A stretch of 64,000 nt of DNA from Rubrivivax sp. (GTDB lineage Bacteria; Pseudomonadota; Gammaproteobacteria; Burkholderiales; Burkholderiaceae_C): assembly GCA_027485165.1 (NCBI GenBank), contig JAIXRN010000032.1, forward strand, positions 24,586-88,585, in the 5' to 3' direction. The position numbers were made by a program, and so were the translations under genes. Positions 39,109 through 47,930 of the stretch are shown here, piece after piece. The notes beneath the pieces are model-generated. The model was not told the DNA's origin. It ran no database searches and was given only the letters and a program-made list of their open reading frames with translations. Positions within the stretch are counted from its first letter, which is position 1. Every line of letters starts with the position of its first letter.

Positions 39109-40788
39109 TCAGTAAAGCTGGGGCGGGAACAGCTTGAAGACCAGGTTCTCGATGCGCTGGCTCAGGCTGCGCGCGGGCTGGCGCGCCAGGGTGCCGGCGT
39201 CGCTGACCCATTGCACGCGGCCCGTGGCGTCCAGCCGCAGCTGCCAGCTGTTAGCCCCGGTCATGTCGCGTTCCATGGCCTGGGCCAGGCTCGCGGCCAG
39301 GGCTGTGCTGTCGATGACGATGCCCATCTCGGCATTGATGACCTCGGACCGCGGGTCCAGGTTCATGGACCCGACGAAGCTGCGTTCGCGGTCGATCACC
39401 ATCGCCTTGGTGTGCAGGCCGATGAAGCGGCCCTGCACCGGCGGCGTGTCCACCAGGCTGGGCTTCACCGCGGCGTCGTGCCGCAGTTCATGCAGGTCCA
39501 CGCCGGCCACGAGCAGCGGGCGGCGCCAGGTTTCGTAGTGGCTGTTCACAGCCGCCACGTCGTGCGAGGCCAGCGAATTGGTCAGCACGCGCACCTTCAC
39601 GCCGCGCCCCACCAGGGCCTGCAGGGCGGCCAGGAAGCCGGCGTCCGGGATGATGTAGGCATTGGTGATGAGCACTTCGCGCCGGGCTGAAAGCATCAGC
39701 GTGCGGAAGGCCTCGGGCATCCGGTTGTGGCTGTCGGCCGCGCGTGAAGGCGAATCGGCATGCACGCGGCTGTGGCCGGGGTGCAGCTGGTTGGGCAAGC
39801 CGGCGATGTCGGCTTCCCAGGACCACTTCCCCGCCAGGATGGCCCGGGCACGCGGGTCGCTGGCCAGCTGCGCCAGCGCCTGCAGGTGGGCTTCCGACGC
39901 CAGCGCTGCCGCCCCGGCCTGGGCGTCGCGAGGTACCGGGCGCACCCAGGGGCTGTTCCAGTAGCGGTCGAAAACGGCGCTGGCCTGGCGGGCCGCCGGC
40001 CCCAGCGCCAGCACGTCCAGGTCGTGGAAGTTGAAATCGGGGTTCAGGCCGAAGTATTCGTCGCCGATGTTGCGCCCGCCGATGATGGCGGCGCGGTTGT
40101 CGGCCACCATCTGCTTGTTGTGCATACGGCGGTTCAGGCGCTGGAAATCGGCACCGGTTTCCAGCAGCCGGCCCAGCAGCCCGCGCGAACGCCAGGCGTT
40201 GAAGACGCGGATCTCGATGTTCGGGTGCCGGTCCAGCTTGGCCAGCATGGCGTCGCGCAGCTCGACATGGCTCATGTCGTGCAGCAGGGTGTTCAGGTCG
40301 TCGAACAGCAGGCGCACACGCACGCCGCGGTCAGCGGCCGCCAGCACGCGCGCCATCAGCAGCTGGCCGACTTTGTCGCCAAACCAGACGTAGTACTGCA
40401 GGTCCAGCGAATCGCGGGCCTCGTCGATCAGCACCAGGCGCCAGCGCAGCGCTTCCAGGTTCTGCGGCAGCAAACGGAAGCCCGAAACCTGGCTGCCGTG
40501 GGCTGCCTGCAACTGGGCTTCGGCCGCTGCGAAGCGGCTATCCGGCTGCGGGGCCAGTGCCTGCGAAGGCAGCGGCAATGCTTCGGCTGGCTGCGCCGGC
40601 TTGGGCGATGACAGGGGCCCCACAGCCGAACACCCAGCCAGGGCCAGGGCCAGCACCGCCAGCACCCCGAACACGCAAGCGCGGGTGAAACGCCACCCAC
40701 CCGTTTCTTTCCGCCCCACGCGACCCTCTCGGCCTTCTCGGCCTTCTCGGCCTTTCTCGACCCTTCGGCGCAGTAGACCGCCAGCCAT
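39109..40788 (-). CDS. Phospholipase D/cardiolipin synthase-like lipoprotein (ClsC/YmdC type)
   Basis: A 559-residue protein with two HKD motifs: HNKQMVADNRAAIIGGRNIGDEY and HTKAMVIDRERSFVGSMNLDPRS. The N-terminus contains a lipobox (LALAGC). Pattern and length fit the ClsC group, which uses phosphatidylglycerol and phosphatidylethanolamine to make cardiolipin, though lipid specificity is inferred. The first 30 residues hold an EGREGREGR repeat encoded by a 9-base tandem repeat (40731-40757), so the true start could be further downstream. The start is just inside the region after the AraC gene. Confidence 0.88.
   Translation of the reverse strand: MAGGLLRRRVEKGREGREGREGRVGRKETGGWRFTRACVFGVLAVLALALAGCSAVGPLSSPKPAQPAEALPLPSQALAPQPDSRFAAAEAQLQAAHGSQVSGFRLLPQNLEALRWRLVLIDEARDSLDLQYYVWFGDKVGQLLMARVLAAADRGVRVRLLFDDLNTLLHDMSHVELRDAMLAKLDRHPNIEIRVFNAWRSRGLLGRLLETGADFQRLNRRMHNKQMVADNRAAIIGGRNIGDEYFGLNPDFNFHDLDVLALGPAARQASAVFDRYWNSPWVRPVPRDAQAGAAALASEAHLQALAQLASDPRARAILAGKWSWEADIAGLPNQLHPGHSRVHADSPSRAADSHNRMPEAFRTLMLSARREVLITNAYIIPDAGFLAALQALVGRGVKVRVLTNSLASHDVAAVNSHYETWRRPLLVAGVDLHELRHDAAVKPSLVDTPPVQGRFIGLHTKAMVIDRERSFVGSMNLDPRSEVINAEMGIVIDSTALAASLAQAMERDMTGANSWQLRLDATGRVQWVSDAGTLARQPARSLSQRIENLVFKLFPPQLY
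40731..40757. repeat. Three 9-bp tandem repeats in the N-terminal codons of the PLD gene
   Basis: GGCCTTCTC occurs three times head to tail, with a further diverged copy. It encodes GRE repeats if the upstream start is used and otherwise lies in the 5' leader. Confidence 0.7.
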
Positions 40789-40797
40789 GGCGGGCGG

Positions 40798-41823
40798 CTA
40801 GCCAGAAAACGAAGTTGCAGCCGCTGACAGCGCGCGTGCCCGGGGCGGTGTCCTGCGACGCGCTGCCAGCGTCTGCGACGGCGACTGGCCGAAGACCTGC
40901 CGGTAGCCCAGCGCAAAGCGGCTCATGTGGTCGAAGCCGCAGTCCAGGGCGATGGTGGTCACCGCGTCCTGCGGCATGGCCCGCATCAGCCGCTGGTGCG
41001 CCGCGGCGAAGCGCCGTTCAGCCACATGGCGCATGGGCGACATGCCGCGCCGCGCTTCAAAGGCCAGCTGCAGGCTGCGCGCGCCCACGCCCGCCTGCGC
41101 GCACAGTTGGCCCAGGGTGAGCGGTTCGGCCAGATGCGCGTCGATCCAGGCTTCCAGCGCGGCCAGGCGTGCTGCCGACACCCAGCCGGCGCGTGCCGGC
41201 CGGTGCTGGCGCTGAAGCAGCCCCACCAGCAGGGCATGCAGCCGTGCGTCCACATGCCGCCGGGCCTGCATGCTGCCCTGTGGGCCGCCCAGGGTGATCA
41301 GGTCGGCCACGGCCGTGCTGAAGGCCTGCCGCTCTGCCACGCTCAGGCTGGGCACGGCGAAGGCCCAGGGCTCGTCGTCCAGCGGGCGGCCCAGCCTGGC
41401 AGCCAGTTCGGCCGCGACGCGCGGCGCTTCGAAGCGCAGGGCCAGCATCGTGCCGGCGGGCGAACGTCGCGTGAATTCCTGCCCCGGCGGCAGCAGCGCC
41501 ACACTGCCTGGCGTGGTGGTGACCTGGCGCCGGCCCAGGCGGTAGCTGCTGCCCGCAGGGATGGCCAGTTGCAGCACCAGCCCCCCGACCTGGCCGCGCA
41601 CGGTGACGGCCTGGCCGGTGTGGCCGCAGGCCACATGCGTGTCTAGCCCGAACAGGCGCTGCTGCCAGTAGCCCAGCCGTCCGCGTCCGTGTTGCACCAC
41701 CCAGCCCGGGTTGCCGTCACGGTCGCGCACGAGCCAGCGCATCTCGTCCAGATCGTCGGTGGCCACGCGGGGCACCGAATCGGGCAAGGGCGGAAAAACA
41801 GCAACCGGCGGCATGCCCGACAT
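40798..41823 (-). CDS. AraC-family transcriptional regulator
   Basis: A 341-residue protein from ATG 41823. The N-terminal half is a cupin-like sensor (SSYRLGRRQVTTTPGSVALLPPG). The C-terminal third contains the two AraC helix-turn-helix motifs (LGQLCAQAGVGARSLQLAFEA and DAVTTIALDCGFDHMSRFALGYRQVFGQSPSQTL). It is divergent from the metalloprotease gene and may control it. The ligand is unknown. Confidence 0.9.
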   Translation of the reverse strand: MSGMPPVAVFPPLPDSVPRVATDDLDEMRWLVRDRDGNPGWVVQHGRGRLGYWQQRLFGLDTHVACGHTGQAVTVRGQVGGLVLQLAIPAGSSYRLGRRQVTTTPGSVALLPPGQEFTRRSPAGTMLALRFEAPRVAAELAARLGRPLDDEPWAFAVPSLSVAERQAFSTAVADLITLGGPQGSMQARRHVDARLHALLVGLLQRQHRPARAGWVSAARLAALEAWIDAHLAEPLTLGQLCAQAGVGARSLQLAFEARRGMSPMRHVAERRFAAAHQRLMRAMPQDAVTTIALDCGFDHMSRFALGYRQVFGQSPSQTLAARRRTPPRARALSAAATSFSG

Positions 41824-42109
41824 GCGAACAACTTCACAGCGTGGACCCAGCCAAAAGTATATCGACGGGCTTGCCGCCCGGAGACTGGCCGTGTTGGGGG
41901 GATCAGCGCGGGGCCGCCCCTGGCGGCCTGCCAGATGCAACGAGGGCCCCACGGCGAAAGAGCGGAAATGCTGAACTGCGGAAGGGCGGAAGTGCGGAAC
42001 GGCGCAATAGGCGAGCACTTCGCTATCTGGATAGTGGCCCGCCACCTGGCCGGCTTCAATGCCAGCGTTGCCGCGGGCTGTCCGCGGCGGCCCCACTGCC
42101 AGGAACACC
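41824..42109. other. Divergent intergenic region, AraC regulator / metalloprotease
   Basis: Two hundred and eighty-six bases between divergent starts. A short direct repeat (GCGGAA-type units, about 41963-42002) is visible and could be regulator-binding DNA. I see no clear promoter elements. Confidence 0.4.
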
Positions 42110-44677
42110 ATGAAAACAACTGCACAGGCACGCCGTTCAACGGCCGCTTGGACCGCCGGCCGCGTGTTGTGCGCTGCCCTGTTGGCCAGCCTGCCCGGAC
42201 TGCCCTGGGCGCAGGGCCCAGCCCCGGCTGCTGCGCCCGCCGACGGTCTGGCCCCTTTGCTGCAAGGCGCTGAACGCCTGGGCCAGGGCCGGCTGGCGGC
42301 TTACCGCAAGAGCGGCAGCACCTTCGTCGTGCTGCCACCGGGCAGCCTGGGCAAGCCGCTGCTTTGGTACACCGAAGCCGTTTCGCTGCCGGCAGGCGTG
42401 ATCACCAGCCAGGGCATCGAGGCCAACAATGCCCTGGTGCGTTTCGAACGCCAGGGCGATTTCGTGCATGTGCGCGACCTCAGTACGGCGCAGCAGCGGC
42501 GTGCCGGGCAGCCCGCCCCGCAGCGCCGGCCCGACGGCGTGCCGGGCGCCGCCGCCGGCGACGCCAAGCTGCGCCCGATCGAACTGGCCGTGGCCGGCAC
42601 CCAGACCGGCGCACTGATCGCCAGCTTCCCACTGTTGGCCGCAGGTGCCGACGGCAGCCTGGCCGTCGATGTGACGGCCACGTTCTCGAACGACATCCCC
42701 GCTGCCAGCGGGCGCAAGTTCGCTGCCGCCACCGGGCTGGTGCCAGCGGTGGTGGACCCCAGCAAGTCCTACATCGACCGCGTGCGGGTGCGCGGCGATG
42801 TCTTCAACATCCGCAGCCACCTCAGCTTCCTGGCCCAGTCGCCCACCGACCCGCGTGCCGGGCCGCAGCCGGTGTCCCTGGTGCTGGGCCATTCCTTCGT
42901 CTTCCTGCCTGAAAAGCCCATGGCCGCGCGCCGTGGCGACCCGCGCGTGGGCTACTTCCCGATCGAGGCCACGCAGTTCGAAGCCGACAGCGGCCTGGCC
43001 GAAGACAGCCTGGTGCTGGTGCCGCGCTTCCGGCTGGAAAAGAAAAACCCCGGCGCAGCCGTGAGCGACCCCATCAAGCCCATCACCTACTTCCTGGGGC
43101 GCGGCATCCCGGCGCGCTGGAAGCCCTACGTCGCTGCCGGCGTGCGGCAGTGGCTGCCCGCGTTCGAAGCCGCGGGCTTTTCGAACGCCATCCGCGTGGT
43201 CGACGCGCCCACGGTTCAGGAAGACCCGGACTGGTCGGAGGAAGACGTGACGATCAACGTCATCCGCTGGCTGCCGCAGGAAAACCTGAACGCGATGGGC
43301 CCGCATGTGAGCGACCCGCGTTCGGGCGAAACGCTGTCGGCGCACATCCTGATCTGGCCGCAGGTCATCCAGGGCTTCGGGCGCTACTACTTTGGCCTGT
43401 TCGGCGGCGGGGTGGACCCGCAGGCCGACCGCCTGCCGCTGCCGCTGGAAAGGTCGGGCGCGCTGCTGAGCTACATCGTGGCGCACGAGGTGGGCCACAC
43501 GCTGGGGCTGATGCACAACCAGATCGCGTCCACCGCCTACAGCGTGGCGCAGATGCGCGAGCCCGGGTTTGCCAACGCCAACGGACCGAACAGTTCCATC
43601 ATGGCCTACGGCCGCTTCAACCAGGTGGCGCAGCCCGGCGACGGCGTGAAGCAGCTGTGGGGCGTGATCGGGCCTTACGACGTGGCCGCCATCCGCTACG
43701 GCTATGGCGTGTTTGGCAGCGACGCCGCCAGCGAAAAGCGCGAACTGGCGGCGCTGGCCGACAGCTTCTCGCGCGACCGGCGCCTGTTCTGGGCCACGGA
43801 AGAGCGCGGCGACTTCTTCGCCCGCTTCGCCCGCGACCCGCGCGTGCAGACCGAAAACACGGGCGCTGAACGCGTGCTGGCCACGAAGCTGGCCCTGGCC
43901 AACCTGCAGCGCGCGCTGGCCCGGCTGGACGCCGCCACGCGCAGCGACCCGCGCGAATTTGCCGCCACCTACGAAACCATGTTGAGCCGCCACCTGGGCA
44001 TGCTGAAGTCGGTGCAGCGGCTGGTGGGCGGGGTCAGCCCGGCGCTGGAAGCCGGCCCGCCGCAAACCGCCCGCATCGTGCCCGCGGCCCAGCAGCGTGA
44101 AGCCGTGCGCTACCTGCTCGGGGAAGGCGCAGCGTCGCTGGAAATCTATGCCACGCCGGCCGTGATGGACCGCGCCATCACCTTCGGCGGCGAAAGGCTG
44201 ATCAACAGCCTGCAGGCCAGCTTCGTGACCGACCTGCTGGCCGGCCATAACCTGGCCCAGTTGGAAAGCCAGCGCCAGCGCGACGCCACGGCCTATGGCC
44301 CGGCCGATTTCGGGCGCGACGTGACGGATGCGGTGTGGGGCCCGCTGGACCGCGGCAGCCCCACCCAGCGCGCCCTGCAGCGCGCCTACGTGGCGGCCTG
44401 CACCCAGCTGCTGGCGGCCCGCGCGCGTGGCGGCGCCAGCGAAGAAGCCGACGCCCGCCAACTGCAGGGCGCGCTGGAAAAAATGCCACCGGTGGCCGCA
44501 CGCGCCTTTGTCGAAAGCGGCGACGACACCCTGTTCATGGGCTGGCTGCGCAGCGCGCTGCCCGACCTGCACCAGCGCGTGGACGCCGCCGCCCGCCAGG
44601 CCAGCGACGAAACCCACAAGCTGCACCTGGCCGACATGGCCGGGCAGCTGGCCAAGCTGGCGCAAGCCGCGCAGTGA
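42110..44677 (+). CDS. Zinc-dependent metalloprotease (DUF4953/DUF5117 family), secreted
   Basis: An 855-residue protein with a Sec signal ending near PWAQG. The zinc motif is HEVGHTLGLMHNQ (HExxHxxGxxH), followed by the family segment SSIMAYGRFNQ and LWGVIGPYDVAAIRYGYG. DUF5117 and DUF5118-like N-terminal domains are present. Family members are large periplasmic or outer-membrane-associated proteases of unknown substrate. Confidence 0.9.
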   Translation: MKTTAQARRSTAAWTAGRVLCAALLASLPGLPWAQGPAPAAAPADGLAPLLQGAERLGQGRLAAYRKSGSTFVVLPPGSLGKPLLWYTEAVSLPAGVITSQGIEANNALVRFERQGDFVHVRDLSTAQQRRAGQPAPQRRPDGVPGAAAGDAKLRPIELAVAGTQTGALIASFPLLAAGADGSLAVDVTATFSNDIPAASGRKFAAATGLVPAVVDPSKSYIDRVRVRGDVFNIRSHLSFLAQSPTDPRAGPQPVSLVLGHSFVFLPEKPMAARRGDPRVGYFPIEATQFEADSGLAEDSLVLVPRFRLEKKNPGAAVSDPIKPITYFLGRGIPARWKPYVAAGVRQWLPAFEAAGFSNAIRVVDAPTVQEDPDWSEEDVTINVIRWLPQENLNAMGPHVSDPRSGETLSAHILIWPQVIQGFGRYYFGLFGGGVDPQADRLPLPLERSGALLSYIVAHEVGHTLGLMHNQIASTAYSVAQMREPGFANANGPNSSIMAYGRFNQVAQPGDGVKQLWGVIGPYDVAAIRYGYGVFGSDAASEKRELAALADSFSRDRRLFWATEERGDFFARFARDPRVQTENTGAERVLATKLALANLQRALARLDAATRSDPREFAATYETMLSRHLGMLKSVQRLVGGVSPALEAGPPQTARIVPAAQQREAVRYLLGEGAASLEIYATPAVMDRAITFGGERLINSLQASFVTDLLAGHNLAQLESQRQRDATAYGPADFGRDVTDAVWGPLDRGSPTQRALQRAYVAACTQLLAARARGGASEEADARQLQGALEKMPPVAARAFVESGDDTLFMGWLRSALPDLHQRVDAAARQASDETHKLHLADMAGQLAKLAQAAQ

Positions 44678-44830
44678 TAGGCGAGGGGGGGATGAAACGG
44701 GAGAGTGAGCTCCGCGAACGGCAGCTTTGAGCCGTGCGCCCCCCAATGCGACCTGCAAGAACGCGGTCAAGTGGGTACAAGGTGACGGCAGCTCATGGCA
44801 TCCGTGCCCCTGACCTAAGATGCTCGGGCG

Positions 44831-44929
44831 ATGACCGAACCCACCACGACCCAGGCCCTGCTGAAAGCCAGCCTAGCGAACCACACGCCCATGATGGCCC
44901 AATACCTGCAAAGCCCTGCGCGACAATGA
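44831..44929 (+). pseudogene. mutS: Truncated start of mutS (mismatch repair protein)
   Basis: The first 26 codons read MTEPTTTQALLKASLANHTP then MMAQYL. HTPMMAQYL is the conserved N-terminal mismatch-recognition leader of betaproteobacterial MutS. Immediately after codon 26 the similarity stops and six unrelated codons lead to a TGA at 44927. Usual continuations (such as KA-HPDTL-FYRMGDFYE) are absent here and elsewhere in the window. The break point is therefore about 44909, at the edge of the accessory region with a recombinase. MutS function from this locus is lost unless an intact copy exists elsewhere. Confidence 0.8.
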
Positions 44930-45221
44930 CTTAGCGCGATGTTACAAGACTTAGCTACGCATTAGCTACGGTCGGCGCCCCCTCATCTTCGTGGGCAGCC
45001 AAGGCAGCAGACCGACCCATCTGCCAACCCTGACAACGGCACGACTTCGAAGCCGGCACTCGGCAGCTCGTCGAACGAAAGATGGCCGACTGGCTCACGC
45101 CCGGCATCTGCCAGCGCAGAGCACTGTCCTGCGACCCAAGGGCGCCAACCGCCGGCAGCTCCTTGCTGTGGATTGCGGCGAACAACGACTCTTCTGCGCA
45201 ATCCGACGACGCAGCTTGCCT
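44930..45221. other. Non-coding left end of the accessory region
   Basis: Base composition shifts from the core here. No convincing gene is seen; one minus-strand reading frame crosses the region and the 111-bp repeats but looks like a shadow of repeat DNA. Confidence 0.5.
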
Positions 45222-45443
45222 GGCCACTGGTCTGGCAATGCAGGGCGCCTCGCAATCTCGCTGAAAGGCACGCAGAGGGGTGTCAGCCCCGGGAGCCGGG
45301 GCGGTGTTGTATTGAACAACACTCGCTTGCCCGACCACTCGTCTGGCAGTGCAGGGTGCCTCGCAGTCTCGCTGCACGGCACGCAGAGGAGTGTCAGCCC
45401 CGGGCGCCGGGGCTGTGTTGTATCGAACAACACCTGCCAGAGT
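45222..45443. repeat. Two tandem copies of a 111-bp hairpin-bearing repeat
   Basis: Unit 1 (about 45222-45332) and unit 2 (about 45333-45443) are roughly 85-90% identical by eye. Each contains a GC-rich hairpin (GCCCCGG with CCGGGGC, three-base loop) and a second hairpin (GTGTTGT with ACAACAC). They lie just beyond the 3' end of the recombinase-like gene. They could be recombinase or attachment sites, or encode a small structured RNA; they do not fit the attC core consensus. Confidence 0.75.
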
Positions 45444-45490
45444 TGACCATCCTCGCCCGGGGCCGAGAGAGCCTTGGCACTGACGGCGCT

Positions 45491-47464
45491 TCACATCCGC
45501 TTGAACGAGTTGCGCAGAAGCTCGCTCATTCGCTTGTTTCCATCGGCAGAAGAAAACCGCGCATAGTGCCGCTCGACCGTGGCAACGCGGTCATTCAGAA
45601 CCCGCGCGACCGTCACGAACTCGCCAGGCGATGCTTTCACGATCGCGGTCCCAGTCAATTGCCTCATCGCATGCGCCCCCACTCCTGGGCAGCGCCAGAG
45701 GTACCGCCTGGTCAGCCACTCGATACGACGGCTGAGGTCACGCCAAGGCGAGTGACTCAACGCCGACCGATCGTGTCGCGAGCCGTTCGACAAAAACAAA
45801 AGGTCTGTCGGACTGCGCATGAGTCGAGGCCTATGCTTGTAGATGTAGCGCTCCAAGTCCTGAACCACTGCATCGTCCACCGGCGAGTCGTAATCTAGGT
45901 CACCCGCGGCGCCCCGGGCGTTCTTGAAGTAGCGACTCTTGAATCTGACCCACCAAGACCCATCCGCGCGCTGATAGAGGTTGCCCGTGTTGTCCGGGCG
46001 CCATGTCATGTTTGAGAAGTGCCGAACACGAAGCGGGTTTGAGACAAGCAGCTTCACCAGCGCAAGATCTCGAGCCCACACTGCTTCACGCACAGGATTT
46101 CCGATGGGCCGATCTGCCCGCATACGCTGGACCATGTCAACGACCGCCTCAAGTGGCTCGGCGAGATCAACGACATGCATCAGGGGCTCGAAGGGGTCTC
46201 TACTGACCTCGACCTCACCGCGCAGTGAGTGCGCGAGCTTGCTGAGATACTTGAACTGTCGCTCGCAGAGCGCAGTCCAGCTCTCGTGTTGATAGCTCTC
46301 GGGCAAAGTGGCTTGGAGCCATGGGCTTTGGCAGAAGTAGCCGACCTCGGGACGCATGAGGTGTTGAATCCATCCGATTGCATCAGGCCCAGCACCCGTC
46401 AGCTTGCCGGCTCTCTGCTTCTGCCATTGAATGAATTCATAAACAAGGCGCGAGTCGACGAGCCATGCCATGGTCTGCAGCTGCTCCTGCGGGATGGCCT
46501 TGCCGCCCCTCTCAGCCGTCAGCCCCAACCATCCAAGGAAACCAGCAACTTTCGACCAAGCGGCACCAGCAGAGGGCACCTCGCGGCCTTCGTGAAAATT
46601 GAACCAAGTGGCCGGCGTGGGCTTCTTCACAGGCATCGGACTGATTCGCCATTGCGCCTTTGAGGAACGCTCAAGCGATGGCACCAACGCAACCTTGTAT
46701 GCAACGAAGTCAATCCACTGCTTGCGCAGTGGCGAGGTCTCAGCCGGCCGTAGCCAGTATTCGTCTTGCGTGCGGCCGGCAAGCTGCTGGCGATAAGCAA
46801 TGACCGGCGCTTCCGCATCAGGCGCTGACCATGACCCGCCCCCGGTCGCCATCCCAGCGGCTCGACAGAGTTCACCCCGCGGGATCGCAAAGAAGGTTTC
46901 CAGGCGATGCAAGTAGCGGTCATTGCTGGCGCGAGGGCGCTTCCCCTGCAGCCACCCACGGAGCATGTCGGGGGGCACGTTGGCTGTTCTGGCAACGAGC
47001 TTCACCGGGAAGCGGGCCATCAGTGCCTGCAGTTGCACTTGGAAGGGCGTGGGCTTGTCAGCCTCGATGGCTTGGAGCGAGTCCTCGTCAATGACCGCGT
47101 TTCGCCAAGACATGATGAGCGACTTGGTGTTTGAAACGTCTCTCGATGAACAGCCCTTGAGCACCAGCGACTCAAGAAACTGCTCAAGCGCTTCGGGCCA
47201 CTCTGAGCGCATCTCGACGCCGACCGGGTCATCGACCGTGAGCTTGTGAACGCTGAGGAACGATCGAAGCGCTGAAGCCCGATTTGCTGCAGTTTGCTTT
47301 CCGATGGCACGCGAGATGACTTGAAATTCCTGACGCTTCAGCAGGTCAGAGTAGAGGTACTTCGATGTAAACATGGCACGCTTTCGTGCCCGGCTACTGG
47401 CCCCCTTCCGCTGCGCTGCTGGTAAAGCGGAAGGACTGGAATACCTGCAAACTTCGTAAGTCAT
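45491..47464 (-). CDS. Large tyrosine-recombinase/integrase-like protein
   Basis: A 657-residue protein from ATG 47464 (an internal ATG at 47374 is the alternative). A helix-turn-helix-like segment (ARTANVPPDMLRGWLQGKR) lies near residue 160. In the C-terminal part, NPLRVRHFSNM resembles the box I arginine, GAHAMRQLTGTAIV the HxxR of box II, and VERHYARF supplies a candidate tyrosine nucleophile. The position usually taken by the second His/Trp reads Asn (VLNDR). It lacks the close similarity needed to name a family. It probably mobilises the element that broke mutS. Confidence 0.7.
   Translation of the reverse strand: MTYEVCRYSSPSALPAAQRKGASSRARKRAMFTSKYLYSDLLKRQEFQVISRAIGKQTAANRASALRSFLSVHKLTVDDPVGVEMRSEWPEALEQFLESLVLKGCSSRDVSNTKSLIMSWRNAVIDEDSLQAIEADKPTPFQVQLQALMARFPVKLVARTANVPPDMLRGWLQGKRPRASNDRYLHRLETFFAIPRGELCRAAGMATGGGSWSAPDAEAPVIAYRQQLAGRTQDEYWLRPAETSPLRKQWIDFVAYKVALVPSLERSSKAQWRISPMPVKKPTPATWFNFHEGREVPSAGAAWSKVAGFLGWLGLTAERGGKAIPQEQLQTMAWLVDSRLVYEFIQWQKQRAGKLTGAGPDAIGWIQHLMRPEVGYFCQSPWLQATLPESYQHESWTALCERQFKYLSKLAHSLRGEVEVSRDPFEPLMHVVDLAEPLEAVVDMVQRMRADRPIGNPVREAVWARDLALVKLLVSNPLRVRHFSNMTWRPDNTGNLYQRADGSWWVRFKSRYFKNARGAAGDLDYDSPVDDAVVQDLERYIYKHRPRLMRSPTDLLFLSNGSRHDRSALSHSPWRDLSRRIEWLTRRYLWRCPGVGAHAMRQLTGTAIVKASPGEFVTVARVLNDRVATVERHYARFSSADGNKRMSELLRNSFKRM
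47375..47390. other. Hairpin just upstream of the internal ATG of the recombinase gene
   Basis: GGCACG-CTTT-CGTGCC forms a 6-bp perfect stem with a four-base loop immediately before the ATG at 47374. On the minus-strand mRNA it would hold a GAAAG loop and could hinder initiation there. Confidence 0.45.
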
Positions 47465-47472
47465 TGACTTAC
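47456..47472. promoter_or_regulatory. Palindrome over the recombinase start codon
   Basis: GTAAGTCATTGACTTAC has two perfect 8-base arms around one central base and overlaps the ATG at 47464. It has the form of an operator for a dimeric repressor, possibly autoregulation; no partner is proven. Confidence 0.45.
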
Positions 47473-47930
47473 CTTGAACTTTTTATACCCAGCCGATGGA
47501 CTGGTAAAATTAGTGAGTGGTTTACATGCAGGTATGCGCAGTCTGAGAGCGAGGCTGTGTAGCCGAGCGGATTTCGCATCGCGTTTCGTATAGCTAAGGA
47601 AATCCGAAAGCGGGCTTTATCGCGCGGAACTGCTTCTCTCGTGAGTCAGAACGAACAACTCGCCACGTCACCAGCGCCCACTTCGAAGCACGTGCCAGGG
47701 ACATCAAGCCGCCACTCCGACCGGCTGCCGTGCTCGTGAAGTCCCGCCTGCATCTGGGGGGGAAGATCGGAGGAGAAGGTGCACGGATAGGCACGGCAGC
47801 TCGGCGAAGTTTTATGCCCTCAAGACCTGCTGCGTGCAGCCGATAGGGACGATGTTCGCCCTTCCCCGCCCGCGCCGTCGGACGCGCTCGGGAAGTCCCG
47901 AACAATTCCCGAACCCCTGACAGCGCTGGC
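47473..47930. other. Gap between divergent recombinase and TPR genes
   Basis: About 460 bases. A minus-strand open frame (47594-47941) spans much of it but overlaps the TPR start and lacks recognisable domains, so it is not called. I see no RNA gene. Confidence 0.4.

Noticed and set aside
45222..45443. Integron attC sites
   Set aside because: The hairpin repeats lack the GTTRRRY/RYYYAAC core and there is no integron integrase motif in the nearby recombinase.
44955..45494. Minus-strand 179-residue frame
   Set aside because: Its repeat-like protein (YNTAPAPGADTPLRA twice) simply mirrors the 111-bp DNA repeats; no start signal.
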